Below are positions 10,145 to 18,787 of a DNA stretch of 64,000 bases, one piece after another; position 1 is the first letter of the stretch, and each line of letters starts with the position of its first letter. The notes below the pieces were generated by a model. It did no database searches and was not told the origin of the DNA. It saw nothing but the letters and a program-made list of their open reading frames with translations. Source of the stretch: Orlajensenia sp037404875 (GTDB lineage Bacteria; Actinomycetota; Actinomycetes; Actinomycetales; Microbacteriaceae); assembly GCF_037404875.1 (NCBI RefSeq), contig NZ_JBBELO010000034.1:1-64000 (forward strand), given 5' to 3'. The position numbers were made by a program, and so were the translations under genes.

Positions 10145-11282
10145 CCATCACCTCGCCGTTCTCGATGCGCACCAGGTGCTTCGCGAGTGTCTCGGGTACG
10201 TCTTCGAAGACCGCCGCAGTGATGAGAACCTGCTCGTAGCCGTGCACCGCCTCCGCGAGACGTTGGCGCCGCGCGAGATCCAGCTCCGCGAACACGTCGT
10301 CGAGAACAAGCACGGGGTCACCGCTCGCGAAGTCGTGACGCAGCAACTGAGCCGAGGCGAGCTTGAGGGCGAGCGCGTACGACCACGATTCCCCGTGACT
10401 GGCGTACCCCTTCGCCGGAAGCGCGTTGAGCATGAGCAGGAGGTCGTCGCGGTGCGGGCCCACCAGGGTCACGGCGCGCTCGAGCTCCTGGCGGCGACGG
10501 CTCGCAATCGCGTCACGGAATCGCTCCGCGGTCGAGGCGATGCTCTCGCTCGGCCGCTCGAGGGGTGAATCGTCGTCGGTCATGTCGTCGATGGAGAGCA
10601 GCGGCACCAGTCGGGGCACGTGGTCGTCACCGGCGACGGATTGGTAGGCCGAGACGAGCGGTGCACGCAATTGCTCCACGAGCGCGAGCCTCTCGTCGAT
10701 GATCTCGGTGCCGAGGGCGACGAGGCGCTCGTCCCAGATGTCGAGGGTGCTCATGGCGCTCGGTTTCACGCCACTGGCCCGCGCAGATTTGAGCAGGCTG
10801 TTGCGTTGCTTCAGCACGCGCTCGTAGTCGGCCATCACGGATGCGAGTCGCGGTGTGCGCTGAACGAGCAGTTCGTCGAGATAGCGTCGCCGACCGGCCG
10901 GATCACCGCGCACGAGCGCGAGGTCCTCCGGAGCGAAGAGAACACTGTGGCAGTAGCGCACGAGCTCGCGGGGGCGCACCTGTCCGCGGTTCAGCTGGGC
11001 TCGATTCTGGCCGGAACGGTTGATCTGCAGTTCGGCGAGCAACTCGCGCTCGCCGCTCTGCAGCCGGGCCCGGATGATGGCCGCATCCTCGCCCGACCGG
11101 ATGAGCGGGGCATCCGTGGCCACCCGGTGCGAGCCGAGAGTGGCCAGGTACCCGACGGCCTCGACCATGTTCGTCTTGCCCTGGCCGTTGCGGCCGACGA
11201 TCAGGTTGGGCCCGGCGACGAAGTCGACCTCGGCGGCCCTGTAGTTGCGATAGTCCTTCAGGGAGAGGTGCGCGATGCGCAT
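10137..11282 (-). CDS. recF: DNA replication/repair protein RecF
   Basis: This 381-residue SMC-like ATPase helps load RecA at gaps with RecO and RecR. Walker A is GRNGQGKT (residues 30-37). The ABC signature region lies in YALALKLASAQLL, and Walker B in LVLDDVFAELD. ATG 11282 begins MRIAHLSLKDYRNY, the classic RecF start; the longer open frame upstream is not supported. It lies 35 bp after gnd and overlaps dciA. Confidence 0.97.
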   Translation of the reverse strand: MRIAHLSLKDYRNYRAAEVDFVAGPNLIVGRNGQGKTNMVEAVGYLATLGSHRVATDAPLIRSGEDAAIIRARLQSGERELLAELQINRSGQNRAQLNRGQVRPRELVRYCHSVLFAPEDLALVRGDPAGRRRYLDELLVQRTPRLASVMADYERVLKQRNSLLKSARASGVKPSAMSTLDIWDERLVALGTEIIDERLALVEQLRAPLVSAYQSVAGDDHVPRLVPLLSIDDMTDDDSPLERPSESIASTAERFRDAIASRRRQELERAVTLVGPHRDDLLLMLNALPAKGYASHGESWSYALALKLASAQLLRHDFASGDPVLVLDDVFAELDLARRQRLAEAVHGYEQVLITAAVFEDVPETLAKHLVRIENGEVMDA

Positions 11283-11317
11283 GCACCTCTCCCCTCGAAT
11301 GGAATACCGCGGCTGCT

Positions 11318-12205
11318 TCAGCCGGCGGACTTGACCCCGTGGCCGCCGAACTGCTGGCGCAGGGCGGCGACGGCCTTCATGGCCGGGGACTGGTCTTGAC
11401 GCGATACGAAACGGGCGAAGATCGACGCACTGATGGTCGGCACCGGCACGGCGTTCTCGAGCGCCTCTTCGATGGTCCAGCGGCCCTCGCCGGAGTCCTC
11501 GACGTAGCCGGCGATCTTGTCGAACTCGGGGTCCTGCTCGAGGGCGCGCACGAGCAGCTCGAGCAGCCAAGAGCGAACGACGGTGCCGCGCTGCCAGGCC
11601 TTGAAGGTTCCCGGAACGTCTTTGATGAGGTCCTCGCGCTTGTCGAGCAGTTCGTAACCCTCGGCGTAGGCCTGCATCAGGGCGTACTCGATGCCGTTGT
11701 GCACCATCTTGGCGTAGTGCCCGGCGCCGATCTCGCCGACGTGCACGAAGCCCTCCTCGCGGGGGCCTTCGGGACGCAGGGCGTCGAAGATCGGCATGGC
11801 GCGCTGCACCTCGTCGGCCGAACCGCCGACCATGAGGCCGTAGCCGTTCTCATGGCCCCAGATGCCGCCCGAGACGCCGGCATCGATGTAGTTGATGCCC
11901 TTCTCCGCGAGTTCCGCGCCGTGCTTGAAGTCTTCCGTGAAGCGCGAGTTGCCGCCGTCGATCACGAGGTCGCCCGGCTCGAGCAGGCCGGCCAGGTCGG
12001 TGATGACACCGTCGGTGATCTCCCCGGCGGGCACCATGACCCAGACGATGCGGGGAGTCGGAAGCGCCGCCACGAGGTCGGCGAGCGAGCCGGCATCCGT
12101 CACGTCGGGGTTGCGGTCATAGCCGGTCACCTCGATGTCGTGTTCACGCAGGCGGGCACGCATGTTGCCGCCCATTCTTCCGAGACCGATGAGCCCGATG
12201 TGCAT
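11318..12205 (-). CDS. gnd: 6-phosphogluconate dehydrogenase, short NAD-type, decarboxylating
   Basis: This 295-residue enzyme converts 6-phosphogluconate to ribulose 5-phosphate. It has the N-terminal dinucleotide-binding GLIGLGRMGGNM, the DGGNSRFTEDF loop, the substrate site AGVSGGIWGHENGYGLMVGG and the catalytic GAGHYAKMVHNGIEY. The length near 300 marks the short form (GntZ/YqeC type), which usually prefers NAD. The dnaN-gnd-recF order is conserved in actinobacteria, although the metabolic gene has no evident replication role. Confidence 0.95.
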   Translation of the reverse strand: MHIGLIGLGRMGGNMRARLREHDIEVTGYDRNPDVTDAGSLADLVAALPTPRIVWVMVPAGEITDGVITDLAGLLEPGDLVIDGGNSRFTEDFKHGAELAEKGINYIDAGVSGGIWGHENGYGLMVGGSADEVQRAMPIFDALRPEGPREEGFVHVGEIGAGHYAKMVHNGIEYALMQAYAEGYELLDKREDLIKDVPGTFKAWQRGTVVRSWLLELLVRALEQDPEFDKIAGYVEDSGEGRWTIEEALENAVPVPTISASIFARFVSRQDQSPAMKAVAALRQQFGGHGVKSAG

Positions 12206-12233
12206 GGGAGAACTCCCTATTGTGTTGATTTAT

Positions 12234-13379
12234 CTAGCGAAGAAGCAGGTTCGGCTGCAACAGATAACGATAGCTGTCCGAACCGGCGGTCTCGCGCGAG
12301 GTCTGGCTCGTGATGAGCACCGGACCCGGCTTGTTGGGATTCTCGGTCTTCGTGAACGAGATCCGCACGTACTCGGAATGCACGGCGCCCAGGCCGTCGA
12401 GCAGGAACTGCGGCTTCAGTGAGACGACGGTGTCAGTGCCGGTCAGGATGGCGTCGATGGTCTCGGATGCCTGCGCCTGCTCCGAGCCGATGGCCTCGAG
12501 CGTCAGGCCCTCTGACGAGAACGTGTAGCGCAGGGCCGCCTCGCGCTCGAGCACGAGCGCGACCCGTCGCGTGGCCTCGATGAGGTCTGCCGTGTTCATG
12601 ACCGCGTAGTTGTCGACGGACTCGGGGAACAACCGGCGCACAGGCGGGAAATTGCCCTTGATCAGCAGCGACGTGACCGTCTTCTTGTTCGCGGTGAAGG
12701 CGATCAGCTCGCGGTCGTCCTTGCTCGTGATGGCGACCGAGATGGTTCCGCTGTGCCCGAAGGTCTTGCCGACCTCCTGCAGGGTGCGGGCGGGCACCAG
12801 CGCAGCCACAGAAGGGGCGCCATTGCTGCCGCCGTCCCAGTCGATCTCGCGAACGGCGACGCGGTATCGGTCGGTGGCGACGAGGCCGAGGCTGTTCTCG
12901 CCCACCTCGAGCTGCACGCCGGTGATCACCGGCGTCACGTCATCGCGCGAGGCTGCGACGGCGACCTGGGCGACGGCGCTGGCGAACTCCTCCGCCGGCA
13001 CGACCCCGGTCTCCTCGCTCACCTGCGGGATGCTGGGATATTCCTCGACCGGCATCGAGAGCAGGGTGAAGCTTGCGGATCCGCAGCTGACGACGATGCG
13101 GGACTCCTCGGTCGCGAACCTCACGGGAGCGTTCGGAAGCCGGCTGGCGATCTCGGCCAGAAGCCGCCCGGAGACGAGCACCGTTCCCGGCTCCTCGACG
13201 TCGGCGACGATCTCCGTCTGGGCGGAGACTTCGTAGTCGAACGAGGAGAGCACCAGGCCGTCGACTGTCGCTTCGATGAGCACGCCGCTGAGGATCGGCA
13301 GCGTCGTTCGCTGGGGAAGCAGCTTGACGGCGAAGGAAACAGCCTCACTGAAGACGTCGCGATTGGCTTGGAACTTCAC
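12234..13379 (-). CDS. dnaN: DNA polymerase III beta sliding clamp
   Basis: This 381-residue clamp keeps the replicative polymerase on DNA. Three repeated clamp domains are visible, with LPILSGVLIEA in the first, VITGVQLEVGENSLGLVATDRYRVAVRE in the second (quoted in part: TDRYRVAVRE) and the C-terminal GSDSYRYLLQPNLLLR tail resembling the usual P-M-R-L ending. I choose GTG 13379 (VKFQANRDVF) because AGGAG lies 7-8 bases ahead. The in-frame ATG at 13397 would place this ribosome site inside the gene. The gene points away from dnaA across oriC. Confidence 0.97.
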   Translation of the reverse strand: MKFQANRDVFSEAVSFAVKLLPQRTTLPILSGVLIEATVDGLVLSSFDYEVSAQTEIVADVEEPGTVLVSGRLLAEIASRLPNAPVRFATEESRIVVSCGSASFTLLSMPVEEYPSIPQVSEETGVVPAEEFASAVAQVAVAASRDDVTPVITGVQLEVGENSLGLVATDRYRVAVREIDWDGGSNGAPSVAALVPARTLQEVGKTFGHSGTISVAITSKDDRELIAFTANKKTVTSLLIKGNFPPVRRLFPESVDNYAVMNTADLIEATRRVALVLEREAALRYTFSSEGLTLEAIGSEQAQASETIDAILTGTDTVVSLKPQFLLDGLGAVHSEYVRISFTKTENPNKPGPVLITSQTSRETAGSDSYRYLLQPNLLLR

Positions 13380-13834
13380 GTGAGCCACTCCTGTCATTGA
13401 ACCCGGTGCGCTCCATGCTAGCCGTTGGCCTACGGCGCCGTGCAGCCCTCTTCGAGTGGGGCGAAGCAGGCCGAGCCGGGTGTGCGCGGCCGAGCCGACG
13501 GTCCGAAAAAGTTGTCGAGCCGGAGTGTTAAAAGAAATGTGCTTAACGGTGTTAACAAGTGTGGAAACTGTGGATAACTATGCGCCTCCCGCGGAATCCT
13601 GCCGAACTACACGGTTGTGACTTGTGAGGGAGCTGTGATCGTTAAGGGGATCGCGTTGCCCTGCCATCCGCGTGATTCCGGGCCTGATTCACAATCGGAG
13701 CACATCCGTCAACAGCAACGGCCGTCTTACTCGTTAAGTTTCCACAGGTTATGCACAATGTGTGAGTAGCGGCATATCTTGGCCAACGTATTCCACAGGG
13801 GCAAGGCCCTCGTTCGGGTTCGAGGGGGCCGCGG
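13380..13834. other. oriC: Presumed chromosomal replication origin (oriC) between dnaA and dnaN
   Basis: This is the dnaA-dnaN intergenic region, the usual actinobacterial oriC. DnaA-box candidates are TGTGGAAAC (13560-13568), directly followed by the perfect box TGTGGATAA (13569-13577). In opposite orientation lie GTTTCCACA (13738-13746) and TTATGCACA (13749-13757), with TATTCCACA at 13789-13797. The stretch 13526-13580 is AT-rich with repeated GTTAA elements, a possible unwinding zone. No gene is present. Confidence 0.85.
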
Positions 13835-15244
13835 TTACTTGTAGCGGTGCGTCTGCTTGATGCGGTTGGTGAGCTCGGTGACCTGGTTGTAGATGGAGCG
13901 ACGCTCCTTCATCAACTCGCTGATCTTCTTGTTGGCGTACATGACCGTCGTGTGGTCGCGATTGCCGAAGAGCTGCCCGATCTTGGGCAGGGAGAGATTC
14001 GTCAGTTCCCGACACAGGTACATGGCGATCTGCCGCGCGGTGGCGACGGCCTGGGACCGGCTCGACCCGTAGAGATCGTCGACCGTGAGCTTGAAGTACT
14101 CCGCTGTGTTCGTGATGATGTCCACCGGCGCGATCACGTTGTCTTCGTCGAGCGTGATGAGGTCTTTCAGAACCGTCTGGACGAGGGTCATGTCGACGGG
14201 GGTGCGATTCAGGCTGGCGAAGGCCGTGACGCGGATGAGCGTGCCCTCGAGTTCGCGGATGTTCGAGGAGACCTTGGTGGCGATGAACTCGAGGATGTCA
14301 TCGGGAACCTGCAGCTTGTCGTTCTGCGCCTTCTTGCGCAGGATCGCGATGCGGGTCTCGAGGTCGGGCGCCTGAACGTCGGTGATGAGTCCCCACTCGA
14401 AGCGGGACCGCATCCGGTCTTCGAAGCCGGTGAGGTGCTTCGGGGGCAGGTCGCTCGTGATCACGACCTGCTTGTTGTGGTCGTGAAGCGTGTTGAAGGT
14501 GTGGAAGAACGCTTCCTGGGTCTCCGCCTTGCCCTGCAGGAACTGGATGTCATCGATCAGCAGGATGTCGATGTTCCGGTAGCGCGCCTGGAAGACCGAG
14601 CCCCGGTTGTTCGCGATCGAGTTGATGAAGTCGTTGGTGAACTCCTCGCTACTGACGTAGCGCACACGGATGCCGGGATACAGGCTCATGGCGTAGTGGC
14701 CGATGGCGTGCAGCAGGTGCGTCTTGCCGAGGCCGGACTCGCCGTAGACGAACAGGGGGTTGTATGCCTTGGCCGGAGCTTCGGCGACGGCGACGGCCGC
14801 CGCGTGGGCGAAGCGGTTGGACTGGCCGATGACGAAGTTGTCGAAGCTGTACTTGGGGTTCAGCCGAGTGTCGGTCGAGCGCTCTGCCGGGGCCGATTCG
14901 AAGATCGACTGCGGTGCTGCAGGGGTCTCGACGTTGTCGAAGGCGGTCTCAGTGTTCGCCCGGGGCTGCTCCTGTTCGAGCTCGGGATTGACGACGACAT
15001 AGAAGCTCGTCACCTCGGTGGGAAGCTTCGCCACGGCCGAGAGCAACGGCGCACGCATGCGCTGGTTGAGCATGCTGGCCGTGAAGTCGTTCGGCACCTC
15101 GAGGTAGAACGTGCCGGCCGCGATGCCCTTGGGAACCACGAGACCGAGGAATCCGTAGAGCATGGGAGTGACACTCGGATCGGCGGAGAGGGTGCCCAGC
15201 ACGTCTCTCCACGTCTCATCGATCGGCTGTTCGCCGTCTGCCAT
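13835..15244 (-). CDS. dnaA: Chromosomal replication initiator DnaA
   Basis: This 469-residue AAA+ initiator has four domains. Domain I starts at WRDVLGTLSADP. A variable Glu/Ala-rich linker follows, at about residues 88-125. The ATPase has Walker A GESGLGKTH (168-176), Walker B LLIDDIQFL and the arginine finger region FEDRMRSRFEWG. Domain IV ends with the DNA-binding signature FGNRDHTTVMYA. I use ATG 15244 (MADGEQPIDETW); a longer frame to 15430 adds unrelated residues that cross DnaA-box-like sequence. It is transcribed toward oriC and dnaN. Confidence 0.98.
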   Translation of the reverse strand: MADGEQPIDETWRDVLGTLSADPSVTPMLYGFLGLVVPKGIAAGTFYLEVPNDFTASMLNQRMRAPLLSAVAKLPTEVTSFYVVVNPELEQEQPRANTETAFDNVETPAAPQSIFESAPAERSTDTRLNPKYSFDNFVIGQSNRFAHAAAVAVAEAPAKAYNPLFVYGESGLGKTHLLHAIGHYAMSLYPGIRVRYVSSEEFTNDFINSIANNRGSVFQARYRNIDILLIDDIQFLQGKAETQEAFFHTFNTLHDHNKQVVITSDLPPKHLTGFEDRMRSRFEWGLITDVQAPDLETRIAILRKKAQNDKLQVPDDILEFIATKVSSNIRELEGTLIRVTAFASLNRTPVDMTLVQTVLKDLITLDEDNVIAPVDIITNTAEYFKLTVDDLYGSSRSQAVATARQIAMYLCRELTNLSLPKIGQLFGNRDHTTVMYANKKISELMKERRSIYNQVTELTNRIKQTHRYK

Positions 15245-15631
15245 GCCCAACTCGCAATCGTTCGAGGTGCCATCCGGTTCATGTCCTCGACGCTGAGTTT
15301 GCCCGGTCGGCAAAGTATTCACAAAGTTATCCACTGCCTGTGTGCAATACCGGCGGATTTCCAGCTTTCGTGCACCCAAAGCTGGGGATAACTTCCTCCA
15401 CACGGTAGTGGGGGCGCATCCGTCGATCAAATCTCTCTGGCGAGTGCGGCGTGTCGATCACCCCAAAGCTCCGAGAATGGGGAGAATCGTCTGTTCTGAT
15501 GGCTTCCGGTTTGACCCTCGCGGGGGAAGGCCCTAGGTTTAATCAGTTGACGATGAGCCCGAGGGCTCTCCCCTGCCTTCCCGGCCGTGCGATTCATGGT
15601 GCGTGGAGATCCAATACCTGGAGATCAGACA
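15245..15631. promoter_or_regulatory. dnaA-rpmH divergent promoter region with DnaA-box-like sites
   Basis: This 387-bp region has no gene. Near-consensus DnaA boxes TTATCCACT (15327-15335) and TGGGGATAA (15383-15391, reverse of TTATCCCCA) lie on the dnaA side, which could support autoregulation. On the rpmH side is a well-formed promoter described separately. Confidence 0.6.
15511..15539 (+). promoter_or_regulatory. rpmH operon promoter
   Basis: TTGACC at 15511-15516 and TAGGTT at 15534-15539 are separated by 17 bp, close to the sigma-70-type consensus. They lie about 90 bp before rpmH, so the transcript would have a leader. Confidence 0.6.
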
Positions 15632-15769
15632 ATGAGCAAGAGAACGTTCCAGCCGAACAACCGCCGTCGTGCCAAGGTGCACGGCTTCCGTCTGCGCATG
15701 CGCACCCGCGCCGGCCGCGCGATCCTTTCCGCACGTCGCCGCAAGGGACGCACCGAGCTCTCCGCTTAA
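15632..15769 (+). CDS. rpmH: Ribosomal protein L34 (bL34)
   Basis: This 45-residue, very basic protein begins MSKRTFQPNNRRRAKVHGFR and ends with the usual RRRKGRTELSA. The longer open frame from 15587 adds 15 residues not found in L34, so ATG 15632 is used. It heads the conserved rpmH-rnpA-yidD-yidC-jag cluster and lies 8 bp before rnpA. Confidence 0.98.
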   Translation: MSKRTFQPNNRRRAKVHGFRLRMRTRAGRAILSARRRKGRTELSA

Positions 15770-15777
15770 GCACTGCG

Positions 15778-16113
15778 GTGCTCGCCAGGGCGAATCGTGT
15801 CACCGATGGCACCGACTACCGTCTGGCGGTGCGGCGTGGCCGACGTTTCGTCGCCGCGCACACCGTGACCTACGTCAGGCCGAACCCATCGACCGACTCG
15901 GTTCGCTTCGGCTTCATCGTCGCCAAGAACGTGGGCTCCGCCACTCGCCGCAATCTCGTGCGTCGCCGGCTCAAGGCGGCGAGCTTCGAGATGGTCGGTA
16001 TGGCGAGACAGGGCACGGATGTCGTCATCCGTGCCCTTCCTGGTGCGTACGAGGCATCGTGGGACGCCCTTCACGACGAAGTCGTCGATGCGGTGAACAG
16101 GGGTGCAGTGTGA
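15778..16113 (+). CDS. rnpA: Ribonuclease P protein component
   Basis: This 111-residue basic protein assists the catalytic RNA in maturing tRNA 5' ends. The family RNR-type motif appears as ATRRNLVRRRLKAA, preceded by RFGFIVAKNVG. GTG 15778 (VLARANRVTDG) matches the usual RnpA start. The stop overlaps the next start as GTGA. Confidence 0.95.
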   Translation: MLARANRVTDGTDYRLAVRRGRRFVAAHTVTYVRPNPSTDSVRFGFIVAKNVGSATRRNLVRRRLKAASFEMVGMARQGTDVVIRALPGAYEASWDALHDEVVDAVNRGAV

Positions 16114-16415
16114 GGATCCTCAGACTGGCGCTCCTGCTTCCGCGGAATGTCGCGGTGGTGCTGCTTCGCGGATATCGCGCCGTCATCTCCCCCCTGTACG
16201 GCGACGTCTGCCGGTATTACCCCTCATGTTCGGCGTATACACTGCAGGCGATCCAGGCGCGTGGACTCATCGTCGGATCAGCCCTGGGTCTCTGGCGCAT
16301 CGCCCGCTGCCACCCGTGGGCGGAAGGCGGCATCGATGACGTGCCGCAGGGCCGTGACCGAGGGTATCGGCTGACTCAATTCGGATTTGTTGTTGCAGGC
16401 CAAGGAAAGGGCTGA
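16110..16415 (+). CDS. yidD: Membrane protein insertion efficiency factor YidD
   Basis: This 101-residue protein carries the strongly conserved core GYRAVISPLYGDVCRYYPSC, then SAYTLQAIQ and RIARCHPWAEGGIDDVP. The three cysteines and the PSCS motif are typical. YidD lies at the inner membrane and assists YidC-dependent insertion. The GTG start overlaps the rnpA stop by four bases, implying coupled translation. Confidence 0.95.
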   Translation: MRILRLALLLPRNVAVVLLRGYRAVISPLYGDVCRYYPSCSAYTLQAIQARGLIVGSALGLWRIARCHPWAEGGIDDVPQGRDRGYRLTQFGFVVAGQGKG

Positions 16416-16424
16416 CACCACACG

Positions 16425-17486
16425 ATGGACCTCTTCGGAACATTACTCTGGCCACTGAAGTGGGTCGTCGAGCTGCTGCTCGTTGGCTGGCACTGGGTCT
16501 TCTCGGCCTTCGGCCTCGACCCCGCGGCGGGAATCACGTGGGTGCTCTCGATCGTCGGTCTCGTGCTCGTCGTGCGAGCCGCACTCATCCCGCTGTTCGT
16601 CCGGCAGATCAAGAACCAGCGCCGCATGCTCGAGGTCGCGCCGCAGCTGAAGAAGATCCAGGACAAGTACAAGGGCAAGAAGGACCAGTTCTCCCGCGAG
16701 GCGATGTCGCGCGAGACCATGGCGCTCTACAAGCGCACCGGTACCAACCCCCTGTCGAGCTGCCTGCCGCTGCTCATCCAGGCCCCCATCTTCTTCGCCC
16801 TCTTCTCGGTGCTCAACGACGCCCAGCACAAGAAGGCGGGTGTGGGCCCGCTGAACCAACAGCTGTCGGACCTGTTCGGAAACGCGTCGCTGTTCGGCGT
16901 CGCTCCCCTGCATGACTCCTTCGCCTCGCAGTGGACCCTGATGACCGCCGGCCAGCCCTTCAATGCCGCGGTGATGTGGATCGCCGCAACGATGGTCGTG
17001 CTGATGACCGCGTCACAGTTCATCACTCAGCTGCAGATCGTCTCGAAGAACATGTCGCCGGAGACCAAGGCGAGCCCCATGTTCCGTCAGCAGCGCATTC
17101 TGCTGTACCTGCTCCCCCTCGTCTTCGCCTTCTCGGGTATCGCGTTCCCCCTCGGCGTGATGTTCTACTGGCTCACGACGAACATCTGGACGATGGTTCA
17201 GCAGTTCCTCGTGATCCGCAACATGCCCACGCCCGGTAGCGATGCGGCGAAGGCGCGCGAGGCGCGCCTCGCGCGCAAGGGCAAGCTCGTGACGCCCGAC
17301 ACCCAGGTCGTCGTTGTCGAGGAGAAGAAGCCCGCGCAGCGTCAGCAGCCGGTGAGCAAGAACCGGGCGAAGAAGCAGGCTCCCAAGGGACCAGCCCAGC
17401 AGCGGCCGCAGCAGGCGCCTCGGGCGTCAACCGAGCCGGTCGAGAAACCCAGCTCGAACACCACGTCAGATGGCGAGAAGAAGTAG
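16425..17486 (+). CDS. yidC: Membrane protein insertase YidC
   Basis: This 353-residue insertase is of the short Gram-positive type, without a large periplasmic domain. Hydrophobic segments run at about residues 10-30, 38-60, 115-135, 185-205 and 230-260. RAALIPLFVRQIKNQRRM supplies the hydrophilic-groove arginine region and NPLSSCLPLLIQAPIFFAL the conserved core. The C-terminal tail is Lys/Arg/Gln-rich, as in proteins that contact ribosomes. It is followed by jag 4 bp later. Confidence 0.96.
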   Translation: MDLFGTLLWPLKWVVELLLVGWHWVFSAFGLDPAAGITWVLSIVGLVLVVRAALIPLFVRQIKNQRRMLEVAPQLKKIQDKYKGKKDQFSREAMSRETMALYKRTGTNPLSSCLPLLIQAPIFFALFSVLNDAQHKKAGVGPLNQQLSDLFGNASLFGVAPLHDSFASQWTLMTAGQPFNAAVMWIAATMVVLMTASQFITQLQIVSKNMSPETKASPMFRQQRILLYLLPLVFAFSGIAFPLGVMFYWLTTNIWTMVQQFLVIRNMPTPGSDAAKAREARLARKGKLVTPDTQVVVVEEKKPAQRQQPVSKNRAKKQAPKGPAQQRPQQAPRASTEPVEKPSSNTTSDGEKK

Positions 17487-17490
17487 GACC

Positions 17491-17985
17491 ATGACCGACG
17501 CTCAGATCGAGAACGCAACGCCGACCCGCGACCAACTCGAGCAGGAAGGCGATGTCGCCGCCGACTACATCGAGGAACTCCTCGACATCTGCGACATCGA
17601 TGGCGACATCGACATCGATGCGCGAAACGGACGCGCCTATGTCTCGGTGAACGCCGATGATGGAACCAACCTTCGGGTGCTGGCGAAGGCCGACGTCGTG
17701 AACGCTCTGCAGGAGCTCACGCGCCTTGCCGTCCAGACCAAGACCGGCACGTTCTCCCGTCTCATCCTCGACATCGGCGGGTCGCGCGACGCCCGCAAGT
17801 CGGAGTTGGCCGCTCTCGTCGACCACGCGATCGCGCGATTGACGGACGGAGCGTCGGAAGCGGCCCTTCCCGCCATGTCGTCGTATGAGCGCAAGCTGGT
17901 CCATGATGTGGTCGCCGAACGCGGTTATGCCTCAGAATCGCGCGGTGAGGGTGCCGAGCGGCACACCGTCATCACCGCCTCCTGA
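17491..17985 (+). CDS. jag: R3H/KH RNA-binding protein Jag (KhpB)
   Basis: This 164-residue protein has an acidic N-terminus, a KH-like domain (residues about 25-90, VNALQELTRLAVQTKTG) and a C-terminal R3H domain ending AMSSYERKLVHDVVAERGY. The Jag_N domain of Firmicutes is absent, as usual in actinobacteria. ATG 17491 follows yidC by 4 bp. It is the last gene before the first parS site. Confidence 0.94.
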   Translation: MTDAQIENATPTRDQLEQEGDVAADYIEELLDICDIDGDIDIDARNGRAYVSVNADDGTNLRVLAKADVVNALQELTRLAVQTKTGTFSRLILDIGGSRDARKSELAALVDHAIARLTDGASEAALPAMSSYERKLVHDVVAERGYASESRGEGAERHTVITAS

Positions 17986-17990
17986 CGCAC

Positions 17991-18004
17991 GTTTCACGTG
18001 AAAC
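17991..18004. promoter_or_regulatory. parS site 1 (perfect)
   Basis: GTTTCACGTGAAAC, the core of the ParB/Spo0J-binding palindrome. It sits between jag and rsmG and overlaps the possible GTG start of rsmG at 17998. Confidence 0.93.
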
Positions 18005-18009
18005 ATCTC

Positions 18010-18654
18010 GTGTCTGACGAAACTGGCGCCGTCCCGCTTGAACCAGAACCCGCCGCGGCGGCGGGGCTCTTCGGTGACCGGATCGATCAGGCCAGGGCGT
18101 TCACGTCCAACCTCGCAACCCATGGCGAGGAGCTCGGTCTGATCGGGCCCTTGGAGCTGCCGCGATTGTGGAGTCGGCACATCCTGAACTGCGCCATCAT
18201 GGCGCCGCTCCTGCGTCCCGGACGGGTCGGGGACATCGGTAGCGGAGCAGGTTTACCAGGTCTGGTGCTCGCGATTGCACGACCTGACGTCTCGATGGTG
18301 CTGATCGAACCGATGGAGCGCCGGGTCGCGTGGCTCGAGAGCCAAGCCGCGGAGTTGGGCCTCGAGAACGTCACGGTGGTGCGCGCCCGCGCCGAGGAAG
18401 CGCGGATCACTCCCCTGCTCGACCAGGTGACCGCCCGTGCCGTCAGTGCGCTGCGCACCTTGATTCCCCTCACCGTTCCGCTCGTCAGAACCGGCGGCGA
18501 GCTTCTGCTCATGAAGGGCGCGAGCGTGGAGCGTGAGATCGAGGCAGCGGAGAAGGTCATCCGGAAGAACCATCTCGTCGATCTCGAGGTATTGGTGCTT
18601 GGCGAGGGCGTGCTGGGCGAAGTGACCAGGGTGGTTCGGGCTACAGTGGATTAG
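18010..18654 (+). CDS. rsmG: 16S rRNA (guanine-527-N7)-methyltransferase RsmG
   Basis: This 214-residue SAM-dependent methyltransferase modifies G527 of 16S rRNA. The motif I region is GDIGSGAGLPGLVLAIARP, with RIDQARAFTSNLATHGEELG before it. Two GTG starts are in frame. 17998 would make parS site 1 encode the first residues, while 18010 (VSDETGAVPLEPEP) matches the usual beginning of the protein. Neither has a clear ribosome site. A short hairpin at 18672-18692 after the stop may end transcription before parA. Confidence 0.95.
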   Translation: MSDETGAVPLEPEPAAAAGLFGDRIDQARAFTSNLATHGEELGLIGPLELPRLWSRHILNCAIMAPLLRPGRVGDIGSGAGLPGLVLAIARPDVSMVLIEPMERRVAWLESQAAELGLENVTVVRARAEEARITPLLDQVTARAVSALRTLIPLTVPLVRTGGELLLMKGASVEREIEAAEKVIRKNHLVDLEVLVLGEGVLGEVTRVVRATVD

Positions 18655-18787
18655 CCCTCCACAGCCGCATCTGGGGAGCATGATTCTCCCCAAGCACTGC
18701 GGTGGTGGCCCACACGATCGCCGGAGCCTGCATCCTCTCCGTGTGAGATGGATAACCCTCGGATTGCGAACTAGGAGTTCTCTGCAG

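Noticed and set aside
15245..15430. 62-residue N-terminal extension of DnaA
   Set aside because: No resemblance to DnaA domain I and it crosses the promoter and box-containing intergenic DNA.
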